The notes beneath the pieces are model-generated. The model was not told the origin of the DNA. It saw nothing but the letters and a program-made list of their open reading frames with translations, and did not search any database. A stretch of DNA of 64,000 bases from Helicobacter sp. MIT 21-1697 (GTDB lineage Bacteria > Campylobacterota > Campylobacteria > Campylobacterales > Helicobacteraceae), in assembly GCF_026241255.1 (NCBI RefSeq), contig NZ_JAPHNC010000001.1, positions 186,001-250,000 of the forward strand, in the 5' to 3' direction. Below are positions 35,892-44,655 of this stretch, piece by piece; the first letter of the stretch is position 1, and each line of letters opens with the position of its first letter. A program made the translations under genes and the position numbers.

Positions 35892-37748
35892 ATGCAATTT
35901 TTTGAACCTATCTCAATTAGGGGCTGTGTTGATGTAGGTATGGAACTTAAAAAAATAACTGAACTTTATGCGTTTGAAGAACATATGGTAAGCTTTGATG
36001 TGCTGCATATTAGCACTTTTTATAGAGGTGAAAAAAAGAAAGATTTTAGCCTACTTCAAGGGCAAGAGAGAGCGAAGATTCTAAGTGATGATGCAGAATA
36101 TAATAAAAATGATTTTGAAATCAAACAGGTTTGTGATATTTTGTTGCGTGGGCTCAAAAAGGGAGATTTAGCGCCTTTTATTGGGCTTAAAATGGATAGT
36201 GAATGCTATGAATTAACCCTAGAGCTTAAAGAAGGACTAGAAGTGCGTAATGATGACGCGTTTTTTGAAGAGCTTTACGCAGAAATTACGCGCAAAAAGA
36301 TATGTCAGCATATTATCGTGAGATTATTTGATGAGGATATTAAACAAGAAATTAATGCGCTCAAGGAGTTATTTGCTCATTTGAATATTCAAGGAAAAAT
36401 ACAATCTTCTCAAAATATCGCTCTTGCTAAAGCAAGCGGGTTTATTCCAGAAATAAGTGCAACATTTATCTTTACACTCAAAGAACAATGGAATAAAACA
36501 CATAATCAAAATATAGATTTTGCCTCTTATGCAGCAAAAAGTGGAGATTTAGTGGGGTTAAGTCTTAAGCCACAGGTAGGTGTAAGCGGACGTAACCTTA
36601 AGGGTGAATATATACACGCTAAAAAACACGCAGAGGGTGCAGATATAGGTAATGAAGAAACAAAGCTTAAATTTAAAGACAATGAGTTTCGCAAAGAAGA
36701 AAAAGAAGGAAGCATTGAGTATTATGCACTACAAGATGGTTATGTAGGAATGAGTGAGGGTGAGTTACGCGTGATTACAGATTTTAATTTTGCTGAAGTG
36801 AGTGCGCGTAAAAATGGCTCATTGCTTGGAGGTGATAAAAAAGGTTTTGTAGTAGAAGTAACTTGTGGTGACCCAAATCAAGATGCGGTAGGTGCTGGTA
36901 TTACGCTTGAGGCGAGTGAAATAAAGATTCTTGGAAGTGTAGCTGAAAATACAAAAATAATAGGCAAGAAGATTGAAATTAATGGGCAAACACATCAAAG
37001 TTCTACCATAAAGGCTGATGAAGTGAGCATTGATTTACATAAAGGCGCGGTTATGGGTGATAAAATTCGTGTAGATCGCCTTGAATTGGGTGATATAGAT
37101 GGAGAAGAAGTATTTGTTGAGCAGGCAAATGGAGGGAATATTAGAGCAAAAAATATTACAATTACTACCTTGCATTCCCACACAAAGGTCTTTGTATCAG
37201 GACATTTGCATATTAAAAATATGAGCGGAGGAGAAAATTGTTTTACCCTTTCTTCACGCGCTTCTCTTAAGGCACAAGAAGAGGTGCAGTCCATCACTGC
37301 ACAAATTGCACATAATATCCAAGAGATGAACACTCTTCTTGCCGTGCTTAATAAAGATTTGGTGCGTGTGCGTAAAACAAAGCCAGTAGTAGAAAAAATA
37401 AAAGCTATTATGGAGGAGAACAAAAAGAATAAAAAGCCCAATGAGCGTAATATCATTGATAGTATGGCGCAATATGTTATCTTGCTCCAACGCACGAAAT
37501 ATCTTAAAGAAAGATTGGTAGCCCTTAAACAACAAAGTAGAGAATTAGATAAGCGCCTTGAATCTCTTGATAAACAAACTCAAGATGCGAAAATCACAAG
37601 TGATGTAACGTGGCAAAAAGAAAATGAAGTGATATATGAGAGCTTTTTCCCAGAAAGTAAGGATATTATCATTTTAAGTGAGGGAGAAGAGGTAAATATT
37701 GGTATTGACAAAGAGCGACTGAAGCTTGTAAGAGAATTGCGTTCATAA
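35892..37748 (+). CDS. FapA / DUF342 family protein
   Basis: ATG at 35892 (MQFFEPISIRG) lies behind GGAGG at normal distance. The 618-residue protein has an N-terminal domain, then the DUF342 beta-helix region (about 215-460: GDLVGLSLKPQVGVSGRNLKG, EIKILGSVAENTKIIGKKIEI, GNIRAKNITITTLHSHTKVFVSGHL) and a C-terminal coiled coil (about 460-575). FapA proteins polymerise and are linked to polar placement or flagellar assembly in Vibrio; the role in Helicobacter is not settled. It stands between murJ and ruvA as in H. pylori. Confidence 0.8.
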   Translation: MQFFEPISIRGCVDVGMELKKITELYAFEEHMVSFDVLHISTFYRGEKKKDFSLLQGQERAKILSDDAEYNKNDFEIKQVCDILLRGLKKGDLAPFIGLKMDSECYELTLELKEGLEVRNDDAFFEELYAEITRKKICQHIIVRLFDEDIKQEINALKELFAHLNIQGKIQSSQNIALAKASGFIPEISATFIFTLKEQWNKTHNQNIDFASYAAKSGDLVGLSLKPQVGVSGRNLKGEYIHAKKHAEGADIGNEETKLKFKDNEFRKEEKEGSIEYYALQDGYVGMSEGELRVITDFNFAEVSARKNGSLLGGDKKGFVVEVTCGDPNQDAVGAGITLEASEIKILGSVAENTKIIGKKIEINGQTHQSSTIKADEVSIDLHKGAVMGDKIRVDRLELGDIDGEEVFVEQANGGNIRAKNITITTLHSHTKVFVSGHLHIKNMSGGENCFTLSSRASLKAQEEVQSITAQIAHNIQEMNTLLAVLNKDLVRVRKTKPVVEKIKAIMEENKKNKKPNERNIIDSMAQYVILLQRTKYLKERLVALKQQSRELDKRLESLDKQTQDAKITSDVTWQKENEVIYESFFPESKDIIILSEGEEVNIGIDKERLKLVRELRS

Positions 37749-37790
37749 AAAAAGATTCTTTAATAAGTTTATTGTAAAAAAGGAATATTG

Positions 37791-38378
37791 ATGATTGTTG
37801 GATTAAGAGGAGCAATAATAAGGCTAGATCCGATGTATGTTGAAATTGATGTGGGAGGTGTAATTTATGGTGTGCAGATGTCTCTTAATGCCACTTCTAT
37901 GCTCCAAACAAAAATAGATTCACAACCAAATGCTCTTGTGAAAATTATTTGCGCACAAATAATTCGCGAAGATGCGCATTTGCTTTTTGGATTCTGTGAG
38001 GAAATTGAAAAGCAGACTTTTGAGCGTCTTATTAAAATCAATGGCGTAGGTCCAAAAGTAGCAATAGCAATTCTTTCTACTTATACGCCAACGCATTTTG
38101 CAAAAATTATTGCCGATAAAGATATTGAAGCCTTAAAAAAAGTGCCCGGTATTGGTACTAAAGGTGCAGCAAAAATTATGGTTGATATAGCAGGATTTTT
38201 TGCGCAACTTCTTCAATCCCAAGAAAGTGTCATTCCTTCTAATAATCTCAAATATGAAGCATCTTTAGCACTTCAATCACTTGGTTTTAAGGGGAGTGAG
38301 ATACAAAAAGTGTTAGAACATATTGAAGCACCAAGTGTATCTGAAATTGTTAAGGAAGCTTTAAAGAGACTTGCGTAA
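37791..38378 (+). CDS. ruvA: Holliday junction DNA helicase subunit RuvA
   Basis: Tetrameric protein that holds Holliday junctions and loads RuvB. MIVGLRGAIIRLDPMYVEIDVGGVIYGVQ is the OB domain; two helix-hairpin-helix motifs follow (RLIKINGVGPKVAIAILS and LKKVPGIGTKGAAKIMVDI); the C-terminal domain III (ALQSLGFKGSEIQKVLEHI) contacts RuvB. ATG at 37791 with AAAGGA in front; 195 residues. ruvB is about 4 kb downstream on the same strand but not adjacent. Confidence 0.95.
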   Translation: MIVGLRGAIIRLDPMYVEIDVGGVIYGVQMSLNATSMLQTKIDSQPNALVKIICAQIIREDAHLLFGFCEEIEKQTFERLIKINGVGPKVAIAILSTYTPTHFAKIIADKDIEALKKVPGIGTKGAAKIMVDIAGFFAQLLQSQESVIPSNNLKYEASLALQSLGFKGSEIQKVLEHIEAPSVSEIVKEALKRLA

Positions 38379-38403
38379 TTATTAGAGTTTTAGGGGGTGG
38401 AAA

Positions 38404-40002
38404 ATGTTACAATCATTTCGTTCTAAAGTGCTTTTTACATTATTTGTTTTTATTGTCATTGGTTTTAGTATTTTATATCAAATTGTCTCTACTGGATATG
38501 AAAATATGGTGGTAAAAGAGAGCAAAAGAAATGCTCAAATGCTCGGAGATTCTATTTTTCAAACCGTGCGTATGAGTATGAATATTGGTGTGAGAGAAAT
38601 GATTGATGCAGGATTAGACAATGCGCGCAAAATAGCAGGTGTGCGCTCACTTGAGATACATAAGTCTCAAAGTGTTATTGATTTGTTTAATATGCCTGAT
38701 AAGGTAAGTGAAAAAAAAGACATTCAACATATTTTTGAAAGTAAGCAATCCCAAATTGCTGAAGTTTATGACAATGGTGAGCATAATGTGCTCCTCCAAA
38801 AACCTCTTATTGCCGATGAGAGTTGTATGGTATGTCATCAAGATGGCACACTTAAAGAGGGTGATGTGCTTGGAGTGCTTGAGCTACAAATCTCCACAGA
38901 AAGTTTTTATGAGCAAATTGAACAAAGTGAAAATTATCTTTTGCTTACAATGTTTATTGCGGGTATGTTGGCTTTATCGGGACTTTACATCTTTTTTGAA
39001 AAGGAACTTGTCAAATCTCTTAATCGTTTGCGTGATATGGCAAAAGATTTAACAGAAGATGGTGGCGGAGACCTTACAAAACGTATTGCCATTAAGAGTA
39101 GTGATGAAGTGGGAATTACCTCAAATTATGTAAATAAATTTATTCAAGTTATTCAAGAAACTATCGCTGTGAGCAAACGTGTCAGTAAAGAAAATACACA
39201 GACTTGCAAGGCTTTATTAGAGATGTCAAATGTATTATCAAGAAATTCTGATGCGCAATTTGAGCTAGTTGATAGAGTGAATTTACTTGCTCAAGATGTC
39301 AGCAAAAAGCTTGATATTGCGGAGAAAACGACAAGCTCAACCATAAACGATATTGCCCAAACCGAAAGTATTTTAGATAATTTTGTTAAAAATCTTCAAG
39401 CTATGGTTGAGCTTATTACCAATTCTGCTCAAACACAGCAAGACATTCTTCAGTGCGTTGAAGAGCTCACCCAGCACGCAGACCAAATTAAATCAATTCT
39501 TTCAATTATCGCCGATATAGCTGATCAAACAAATCTCTTAGCTCTTAATGCTGCTATTGAAGCAGCAAGAGCAGGAGAACACGGCAGAGGATTCGCAGTT
39601 GTCGCAGATGAGGTGCGACAACTCGCAGAAAAAACACAAAAATCACTCAATGAAATTGCAGCAAATGTAAATCTTGTAACGCAAAGTGTCCAAGATGTTG
39701 GGCAGACAATTAAAGATACTACAAAAGATATGATGTATATTACAGAGAAAACCTCGCCTTTGATTGATGATGCACACCATACACAACAAAATCTTGTCCT
39801 TACAAAGCAAAATTCTATTCACCTCAAAGAAATTAGCACTTCAATCACTCAAAGTACCAAAGAATTAGCCCAAATGATGCAAGAGATAGTGGCTTCTTCA
39901 GAATCTACACAGAGCGTAGGACATACTATACAAAAAGATGTAAATGATATGTCGCAAAAAGCCCAAGAACTTGATAGTGCTATTACGAAATTTAAAACAT
40001 AA
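38404..40002 (+). CDS. Methyl-accepting chemotaxis protein with a haem-c motif in the sensor domain
   Basis: Inner-membrane chemoreceptor of 532 residues. TM1 spans 9-28, a periplasmic domain 29-177 contains C141-M-V-C144-H145, a classic haem-c attachment motif, TM2 spans 178-197, a HAMP domain follows to about 255, and the signalling tip is [20 protein letters not shown] / [18 protein letters not shown]. Haem-c receptors sense redox state, oxygen or nitric oxide in other bacteria. The periplasmic part resembles the Tll0287/DUF3365 type in having a single CxxCH near its end. No C-terminal CheR tether was seen. It is followed after 14 bases by an anti-sigma-like kinase gene. Confidence 0.9.
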   Translation: MLQSFRSKVLFTLFVFIVIGFSILYQIVSTGYENMVVKESKRNAQMLGDSIFQTVRMSMNIGVREMIDAGLDNARKIAGVRSLEIHKSQSVIDLFNMPDKVSEKKDIQHIFESKQSQIAEVYDNGEHNVLLQKPLIADESCMVCHQDGTLKEGDVLGVLELQISTESFYEQIEQSENYLLLTMFIAGMLALSGLYIFFEKELVKSLNRLRDMAKDLTEDGGGDLTKRIAIKSSDEVGITSNYVNKFIQVIQETIAVSKRVSKENTQTCKALLEMSNVLSRNSDAQFELVDRVNLLAQDVSKKLDIAEKTTSSTINDIAQTESILDNFVKNLQAMVELITNSAQTQQDILQCVEELTQHADQIKSILSIIADIADQTNLLALNAAIEAARAGEHGRGFAVVADEVRQLAEKTQKSLNEIAANVNLVTQSVQDVGQTIKDTTKDMMYITEKTSPLIDDAHHTQQNLVLTKQNSIHLKEISTSITQSTKELAQMMQEIVASSESTQSVGHTIQKDVNDMSQKAQELDSAITKFKT

Positions 40003-40016
40003 ATTTTGGGTGTTAT

Positions 40017-40493
40017 ATGCAGCTTACAAAAGATATAAAGCAGTATAAGGCAGTATTTCAGGCTGATTTTGGAGGAATTGATAAAAGTATTCTATGGGTA
40101 GAATCTCATCTTGCAAAAACACTTAGGGTTAGATCTTTCGAAGAAATAATCATTGATAAAATAGGACTTGTAATGTTTGAAAGTGTAAGTAATATCGTTG
40201 AGCATAGCATTACTCATATGTCTAAAATTAATGTATATAATAAAAAAATAAATTATATTCAATCTTTGCGCCAACGCCAGCAATTTTGCTGTTTTCTTGA
40301 GGTGGGGACAAGGCAAATAAGGATAAAGATTCTTTATCCTTTTAAACCTCATTTTACATTTGACTTGAGAGAAAAAAATGTGTTAGGCGGAAGAGGAGAG
40401 CATATTATAAAGGCTATGGGTGTTAAAGTGCGCAGAAGTGTGGATTATGTCAAAAAAACTGCTGTGCTTACACTTTATATGCCCTATGTTTAA
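40017..40493 (+). CDS. RsbW-like ATP-binding protein (anti-sigma / histidine-kinase-like ATPase)
   Basis: The 158-residue protein has the GHKL ATP-site layout of RsbW/SpoIIAB proteins: an N-box (FESVSNIVEHS, residues 54-64, with Glu55 and Asn59) and a glycine-rich lid (NVLGGRGEHIIKAMG, 121-135). No phospho-acceptor or transmembrane domain is present. Such proteins bind a partner (sigma factor or other) and are switched by a STAS protein, whose gene follows 59 bases downstream. Helicobacter has no sigma-B, so the target is open. The start ATG has no strong ribosome site. The identification is from motifs only. Confidence 0.65.
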   Translation: MQLTKDIKQYKAVFQADFGGIDKSILWVESHLAKTLRVRSFEEIIIDKIGLVMFESVSNIVEHSITHMSKINVYNKKINYIQSLRQRQQFCCFLEVGTRQIRIKILYPFKPHFTFDLREKNVLGGRGEHIIKAMGVKVRRSVDYVKKTAVLTLYMPYV

Positions 40494-40514
40494 TCCTCCG
40501 CAATAAAGCTTTGT

Positions 40515-40520
40515 TATAAT
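40515..40520 (+). promoter_or_regulatory. Probable -10 box before the STAS-lgt-panB-ruvB genes
   Basis: TATAAT in ttgttataatata, 33 bases before the STAS-like gene, which may therefore have its own promoter besides read-through from the chemoreceptor. Confidence 0.5.
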
Positions 40521-40552
40521 ATATATTGAATTAAAAAAGCAATGAGGTAAAT

Positions 40553-40873
40553 ATGGCGCTTGATATAGAAATCATTAATGATTTGCAAATGGTGCGTAGC
40601 ACTGGGAAGCTCAAAACTTATGACTCGTTTTTGATGTTCAAAGCAGAGCTTGAAGAGCTTTTGCCAAAGATTCTATCAAGCGCAGATGATACACTAAGAA
40701 TCTACTTTGTCCAAGCCTATCCGATTAACTCTTATGTGTTGGGTTTTTTGTTTAAGCTTAAAAGCATAGATGGAATCAAAATTGAGATTGTTGTTGATGA
40801 TTTGCGATTATTTATGTTTTTTGAAGAAATTGATATGGTTGATGAATTTAAGATTAAAATTATGGAGGAATAA
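40553..40873 (+). CDS. STAS-domain-like protein (candidate anti-sigma antagonist)
   Basis: 106 residues with the alpha/beta STAS layout: an N-terminal strand pair, LRIYFVQAYPINSYVLGFLFKL at 48-69 and IKIEIVVDDLRLFMFFEEIDMVDEFKI near the end. Ser60 stands where antagonists of the SpoIIAA/RsbV type are phosphorylated. The order kinase then STAS, next to each other, supports a partner-switching pair. It overlaps lgt by one base (TAATG). Sequence divergence from known STAS proteins keeps confidence moderate. Confidence 0.55.
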   Translation: MALDIEIINDLQMVRSTGKLKTYDSFLMFKAELEELLPKILSSADDTLRIYFVQAYPINSYVLGFLFKLKSIDGIKIEIVVDDLRLFMFFEEIDMVDEFKIKIMEE

Positions 40874-41754
40874 TGGAGACTTATAGTGTATGGAATAGAA
40901 TCTATGATTATATTGACCCCATTGCATTTACACTTTTTGATATAAGTGTGCATTGGTATGGCATTATGTATGTAGGAGCAATGCTTATTGCACTTTTAAT
41001 AGCAAAGGCATTTATTACCTATCACAATGAACGCTTTCCTATTAGCCAAGAATTGTTGGATAGTTTTTTTATTTGGGTAGAAATTGGTGTTATTTTAGGC
41101 GGACGCATTGGTTATGTGCTGATTTACTCTCCCCATCGTTGGGAATATCTTATGCAGCCGTGGCAAATGTTTAATCCTTATGTGAATGGAGTATTTGTTG
41201 GCATTAGTGGGTTTAGTTATCACGGGGCAATGATTGGTTTTGTGCTTGGGGCAATGTTATTTTGTTATTTTAAAAAGCAGTCTTTTTGGATATTTATGGA
41301 TTTATCAGCTATTTCTGTGCCATTAGGCTATGTATTGGGACGCATAGGGAACTTCTTTAATCACGAGCTTTTTGGACGCGTCATTGAGAGTGAGGGTTTC
41401 TCACGGGATATTGGAATCCTTGTAAATGGAGAGTTGCGCTATCCAAGTCAGCTTTTTGAAGCCTTTGGTGAGGGCATAGTAGTGTTTATTCTTCTTATGT
41501 GTTTGTTGCGTTATGCCAAAAAATCTGGCACTCTTCTTGTCGCTTATGGCGTGTTTTATGCGTTAGCAAGATTTATATGCGAGTATTTTCGTGAGGCAGA
41601 TTCACAAATGGGATATTTTGCATTTGGTTTATCAATGGGGCAGATTCTAAGTCTTGTGATGTTAGTTCTAAGCGTATTATTAGGATTATTTATTTTTGCT
41701 CAAAAGCCCATTTCTCCTCAAAAAATAAAGCAAAGGAGGAAAAATGTTAGATAA
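40873..41754 (+). CDS. lgt: Prolipoprotein diacylglyceryl transferase
   Basis: First enzyme of lipoprotein maturation, moving diacylglycerol from phosphatidylglycerol to the lipobox Cys. There are seven membrane segments; the Lgt signature GRIGNFFNHELFGR lies near residue 157-170, with VHWYGIMYVGAM at the N-terminus, SYHGAMIGFVLG, and YPSQLFEAFGEG and ARFICEYFREAD toward the C-terminus. 293 residues. It overlaps panB by 11 bases. Confidence 0.96.
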   Translation: METYSVWNRIYDYIDPIAFTLFDISVHWYGIMYVGAMLIALLIAKAFITYHNERFPISQELLDSFFIWVEIGVILGGRIGYVLIYSPHRWEYLMQPWQMFNPYVNGVFVGISGFSYHGAMIGFVLGAMLFCYFKKQSFWIFMDLSAISVPLGYVLGRIGNFFNHELFGRVIESEGFSRDIGILVNGELRYPSQLFEAFGEGIVVFILLMCLLRYAKKSGTLLVAYGVFYALARFICEYFREADSQMGYFAFGLSMGQILSLVMLVLSVLLGLFIFAQKPISPQKIKQRRKNVR

Positions 41755-42538
41755 AAAAATGGATATTGCCACACTTAAGGCAAAAAAAGGGATTGAAAAA
41801 ATTACCGCAATTACTGCGTATGATGCACTTATGGCACATATTTTTGATGGCGAAGTTGATGTAATTTTGGTGGGTGATAGCTTGAAAATGAGTTTTGGTG
41901 GCGAGAGTGAGACATTGGGTGCAAGTATGCAAGAGATGATTTATCATACAAAAGCAGTGTGCAAAGGTGCGAAGCATTCTTTTATTATTGCAGATATGCC
42001 CTTTGGTAGCTATGCTACGCCAAATATGGCGCTTAAAAATGCACTTAGATTCTATAAAAATACTGCAGCAGATGCACTTAAGCTTGAAGTAGGCATTGAA
42101 AAGCTCCCTATCATAAAGGCTTTGTGCGAAGAAGGCATCGCGATAATGGCACATATTGGCTTAAAACCGCAATTTATGCGTTTTGATGGAGGCTTTAAGG
42201 TAAAAGGAAAAGATGAGGCGCAGGCTAAGGAACTCATAGATACAGCTTTGGCAATGCAAGAAGCGGGCGTATTTGGAATGTTGATAGAGGGGGTGAAATC
42301 AGAAGTGAGTGCGCGTATCACACAGGCTTTGGAGATTCCAACCATTGGTATTGGCGCAGGTGTGGAGTGTGATGGGCAGATTCTTGTATGGAGCGATGCT
42401 TTTGGGTTTTTTGATGAGTTTAAGCCAAAATTTGTGCGCCGCTATTGTGATGGCAAGGCAATGCTTAAAGATGCGATAAGGGCGTATGCTAAAGATGTTA
42501 AATCTCAAGCATTTCCACAAGCTAAAGAGAGCTATTAA
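41744..42538 (+). CDS. panB: 3-methyl-2-oxobutanoate hydroxymethyltransferase
   Basis: First committed step of pantothenate synthesis (ketopantoate from alpha-ketoisovalerate, methylene-THF). The magnesium site [22 protein letters not shown], and the barrel parts [10 protein letters not shown]-like ([22 protein letters not shown]), MLIEGV and [20 protein letters not shown] are typical. 264 residues. GGAGGAAA before the ATG. The panB-ruvB order is also found in H. pylori. Confidence 0.96.
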   Translation: MLDKKMDIATLKAKKGIEKITAITAYDALMAHIFDGEVDVILVGDSLKMSFGGESETLGASMQEMIYHTKAVCKGAKHSFIIADMPFGSYATPNMALKNALRFYKNTAADALKLEVGIEKLPIIKALCEEGIAIMAHIGLKPQFMRFDGGFKVKGKDEAQAKELIDTALAMQEAGVFGMLIEGVKSEVSARITQALEIPTIGIGAGVECDGQILVWSDAFGFFDEFKPKFVRRYCDGKAMLKDAIRAYAKDVKSQAFPQAKESY

Positions 42539-42548
42539 GAGGCAAGAT

Positions 42549-43625
42549 ATGGAGAGGATCACCATTGAAAAAATGATGAGTGTAGAAGAGGGACAGACAA
42601 ACATAAATCGTGTGGTAGAAATGGAAAAATATAGCTTTGAAAGTGCTCAAGAGCTATCTTTGCGCCCAAATGTGTGGGAGGAGTATATTGGGCAAGAAAA
42701 GATTAAAAAAAATCTCAAAGTATTTATTGAAGCGAGTAAAAAGCGCAAGGAGTGCTTAGATCATATTTTGTTTTTTGGACCACCCGGGCTTGGGAAAACT
42801 ACACTTAGCCATATTATCGCGCACGAAATGGGGTGTAATATCAAAGTTAGCGCTGCGCCTATGATTGAAAAATCAGGTGATTTGGCAGCGATTTTGACAA
42901 ATTTGAGCGAGGGAGATATTTTGTTTATTGATGAGATTCATAGGCTTAGTCCTGCGATTGAGGAGATTCTCTATCCTGCAATGGAGGATTTTCGCCTTGA
43001 TATTATTATTGGCTCGGGTCCTGCAGCACAAACGCTTAAAATTGATTTAGCACCTTTTACACTTATTGGCGCAACTACGCGTGCAGGTATGCTCTCAAAT
43101 CCGCTTCGGGATAGGTTTGGTATGAGTTTTAGATTACAATTTTATGAGCCAAAGGAACTCTCTAAAATTGTGATTACTGCAGCTTCAAAGCTAGGCAGAA
43201 GTCTTTCACAAAATGGTGCAGATGAAATCGCACGCCGCTCAAGAGGCACGCCACGCATTGCTTTGCGATTGCTTAGACGCGTGAGGGATTTTGCAGATGT
43301 GGGTGAGTATGCGCAGGATATGCATAATCAAATAAGTCTTGAATGTGTGCGCTATGCGCTTAATGAACTAGGCGTGAATGAATTGGGTTTTGATGAACTT
43401 GATTTGCGTTATTTGGCGATTTTGGCAGAATCTAGAGGCAAAGCCATAGGGCTAAACACCATTGCTGCTGCAATGAGCGAAGATGAGGCGACTATTGAAG
43501 ATGTGATTGAGCCTTATCTTTTGGCAAATGGCTATTTGGAGCGCACAGCAAAAGGGCGAGTAGCAAGCCCAAAGACTTATGAGCTTTTGCGCATACCCTT
43601 TTTGGAGCAAAAGGGATTGTTTTAG
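42549..43625 (+). CDS. ruvB: Holliday junction branch migration helicase RuvB
   Basis: AAA+ motor of RuvABC. Walker A is [12 protein letters not shown], Walker [10 protein letters not shown], sensor 1 [10 protein letters not shown] with arginine finger region [11 protein letters not shown]; the C-terminal winged helix has [38 protein letters not shown] start it at ATG 42549 (MERITIEKM), since AGAGGCAAG lies in front and the frame upstream lies in panB. That gives 358 residues, about 20 more than H. pylori; the extra is N-terminal and an internal ATG ([12 protein letters not shown]) is an alternative start. Confidence 0.95.
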   Translation: MERITIEKMMSVEEGQTNINRVVEMEKYSFESAQELSLRPNVWEEYIGQEKIKKNLKVFIEASKKRKECLDHILFFGPPGLGKTTLSHIIAHEMGCNIKVSAAPMIEKSGDLAAILTNLSEGDILFIDEIHRLSPAIEEILYPAMEDFRLDIIIGSGPAAQTLKIDLAPFTLIGATTRAGMLSNPLRDRFGMSFRLQFYEPKELSKIVITAASKLGRSLSQNGADEIARRSRGTPRIALRLLRRVRDFADVGEYAQDMHNQISLECVRYALNELGVNELGFDELDLRYLAILAESRGKAIGLNTIAAAMSEDEATIEDVIEPYLLANGYLERTAKGRVASPKTYELLRIPFLEQKGLF

Positions 43626-43641
43626 AATCTAAGGTGTAGAT

Positions 43642-43851
43642 TTATTTTTTCTTGCACATTGTAACTCCATTTTGCACAATGCACTTTCTATTAAACTCAT
43701 AATCAATCGCCATTACAAAGCAGATTAAAAGAATAGCAAATCCAGTCAAAATATCTCTAATCCAATTTCGTTTTACTTGCGCTTTTTCATCTGTGTTTAA
43801 TTCTTTCCATTTTCTAGGTTCTTCGTATTTGGGATAACGTTTCTCTGTCAT
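43642..43851 (-). CDS. Small single-span membrane protein
   Basis: 69 residues: a charged N-terminal half (TEKRYPKYEEPRKWKELNTDEKAQVKRNW), one membrane helix at about 33-50 (ILTGFAILLICFVMAIDY) and a short tail with two Cys. AGGAAGAAAAA before the ATG supports translation. No family recognised. It is the last gene of the island that also holds the ATPase/TOPRIM pair. A role with that pair is possible but not shown. Confidence 0.55.
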   Translation of the reverse strand: MTEKRYPKYEEPRKWKELNTDEKAQVKRNWIRDILTGFAILLICFVMAIDYEFNRKCIVQNGVTMCKKK

Positions 43852-43860
43852 TTTTTCTTC

Positions 43861-44067
43861 CTATGGATAATGAGTAGCCCAATTAAAATAATCAATAAGC
43901 ATAAGGCTTGTCCCATACTTGTTTTCAACTCCTTTTGTTCTTATCCATTGCTTGATGCAGCAAAACTTGTGCCATATCATACCATTTTTACAACAATTAA
44001 AATTTGATTGATGAGGAATAGGCAAAACAACAAAGAGATTTGTTTTAGAGAATCTAGCTTGGGACAA
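43861..44067 (-). CDS. Doubtful small ORF downstream of the TOPRIM gene
   Basis: 68 codons from a TTG without a ribosome site, rich in Cys and Trp, ending MLIDYFNWATHYP. It has no recognisable family. The stretch between the TOPRIM gene and the small membrane protein gene may simply be non-coding or hold a decayed gene. Confidence 0.2.
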   Translation of the reverse strand: MSQARFSKTNLFVVLPIPHQSNFNCCKNGMIWHKFCCIKQWIRTKGVENKYGTSLMLIDYFNWATHYP

Positions 44068-44090
44068 TGGAGTTTAGGATTTTAAAGAGT

Positions 44091-44654
44091 TTATGGGTTA
44101 AATATAAAACTATGAAGAGGTTGCAAATAAGATGAATTAAAATTAAAATATTGACTAAATATATTCTCATGCATTGTATATTCATTTGATTTTATAATTT
44201 TTTCTAAACCGCTTGCCTCACGATAAGCATACATTTTTGATTTTTTATTAATATTATCTGCAAATTCTTTAGATTGAGATTTGATACATTCGACATATTT
44301 TTCAAAACATTCTATTATTTCTTTATATTTGGCAATCTGAACAAGTAAAGTTTCAAGATTGCCTTTGCTTTTATTATCTGGGAATAAAAATATTTTTACT
44401 TTATTCTTATCTTCTAAGCCTATTATTTTGTTTTCAATTTCCTGTCGTGTTTGATTATAATCTAAATCAGCATCAAAAATAATACAAACCCTATAATTAT
44501 TATCCAATGCTTTTTTAATCTTTTGTAAGTTTGCATTTTGAAGCTGATTGCTATTATTTACAATAATTTCATATTCAGATGGAAAATTTTTATAGTGTAT
44601 ATACTGCTCTAAAAATACTTTATCACTTTTACCTTCTACAACAAATAAGGTCAT
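44091..44654 (-). CDS. TOPRIM-fold protein, partner of the AAA ATPase (DUF3226/RloB/AriB-like)
   Basis: 187 residues. The TOPRIM pattern is visible: strand plus acidic residue in MTLFVVEGKSDKVFLEQY (Glu7), then CIIFDADLDYN (Asp61, Asp63, Asp65) and DNKSKGNLETLL, which supplies a further conserved Glu. TOPRIM domains of this kind act as nucleases in OLD, Gabija, PARIS and RloAB-like systems. The ATG lies one base after the ATPase stop codon, behind AGGGAT, so the two are co-translated. The precise family is uncertain. Base composition is lower in GC than the flanking housekeeping genes. Confidence 0.7.
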   Translation of the reverse strand: MTLFVVEGKSDKVFLEQYIHYKNFPSEYEIIVNNSNQLQNANLQKIKKALDNNYRVCIIFDADLDYNQTRQEIENKIIGLEDKNKVKIFLFPDNKSKGNLETLLVQIAKYKEIIECFEKYVECIKSQSKEFADNINKKSKMYAYREASGLEKIIKSNEYTMHENIFSQYFNFNSSYLQPLHSFIFNP

Positions 44655-44655
44655 T

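Noticed and set aside
34332-35897. 521-codon version of murJ
   Set aside because: It would overlap the fapA start and promoter; the TTG at 35816 has AAAAGG and matches the usual start of the family.
36995-37495. Minus-strand open frame of 166 codons
   Set aside because: Antisense to the coiled-coil end of fapA; Cys/Ser/Phe-rich shadow composition and no ribosome site.
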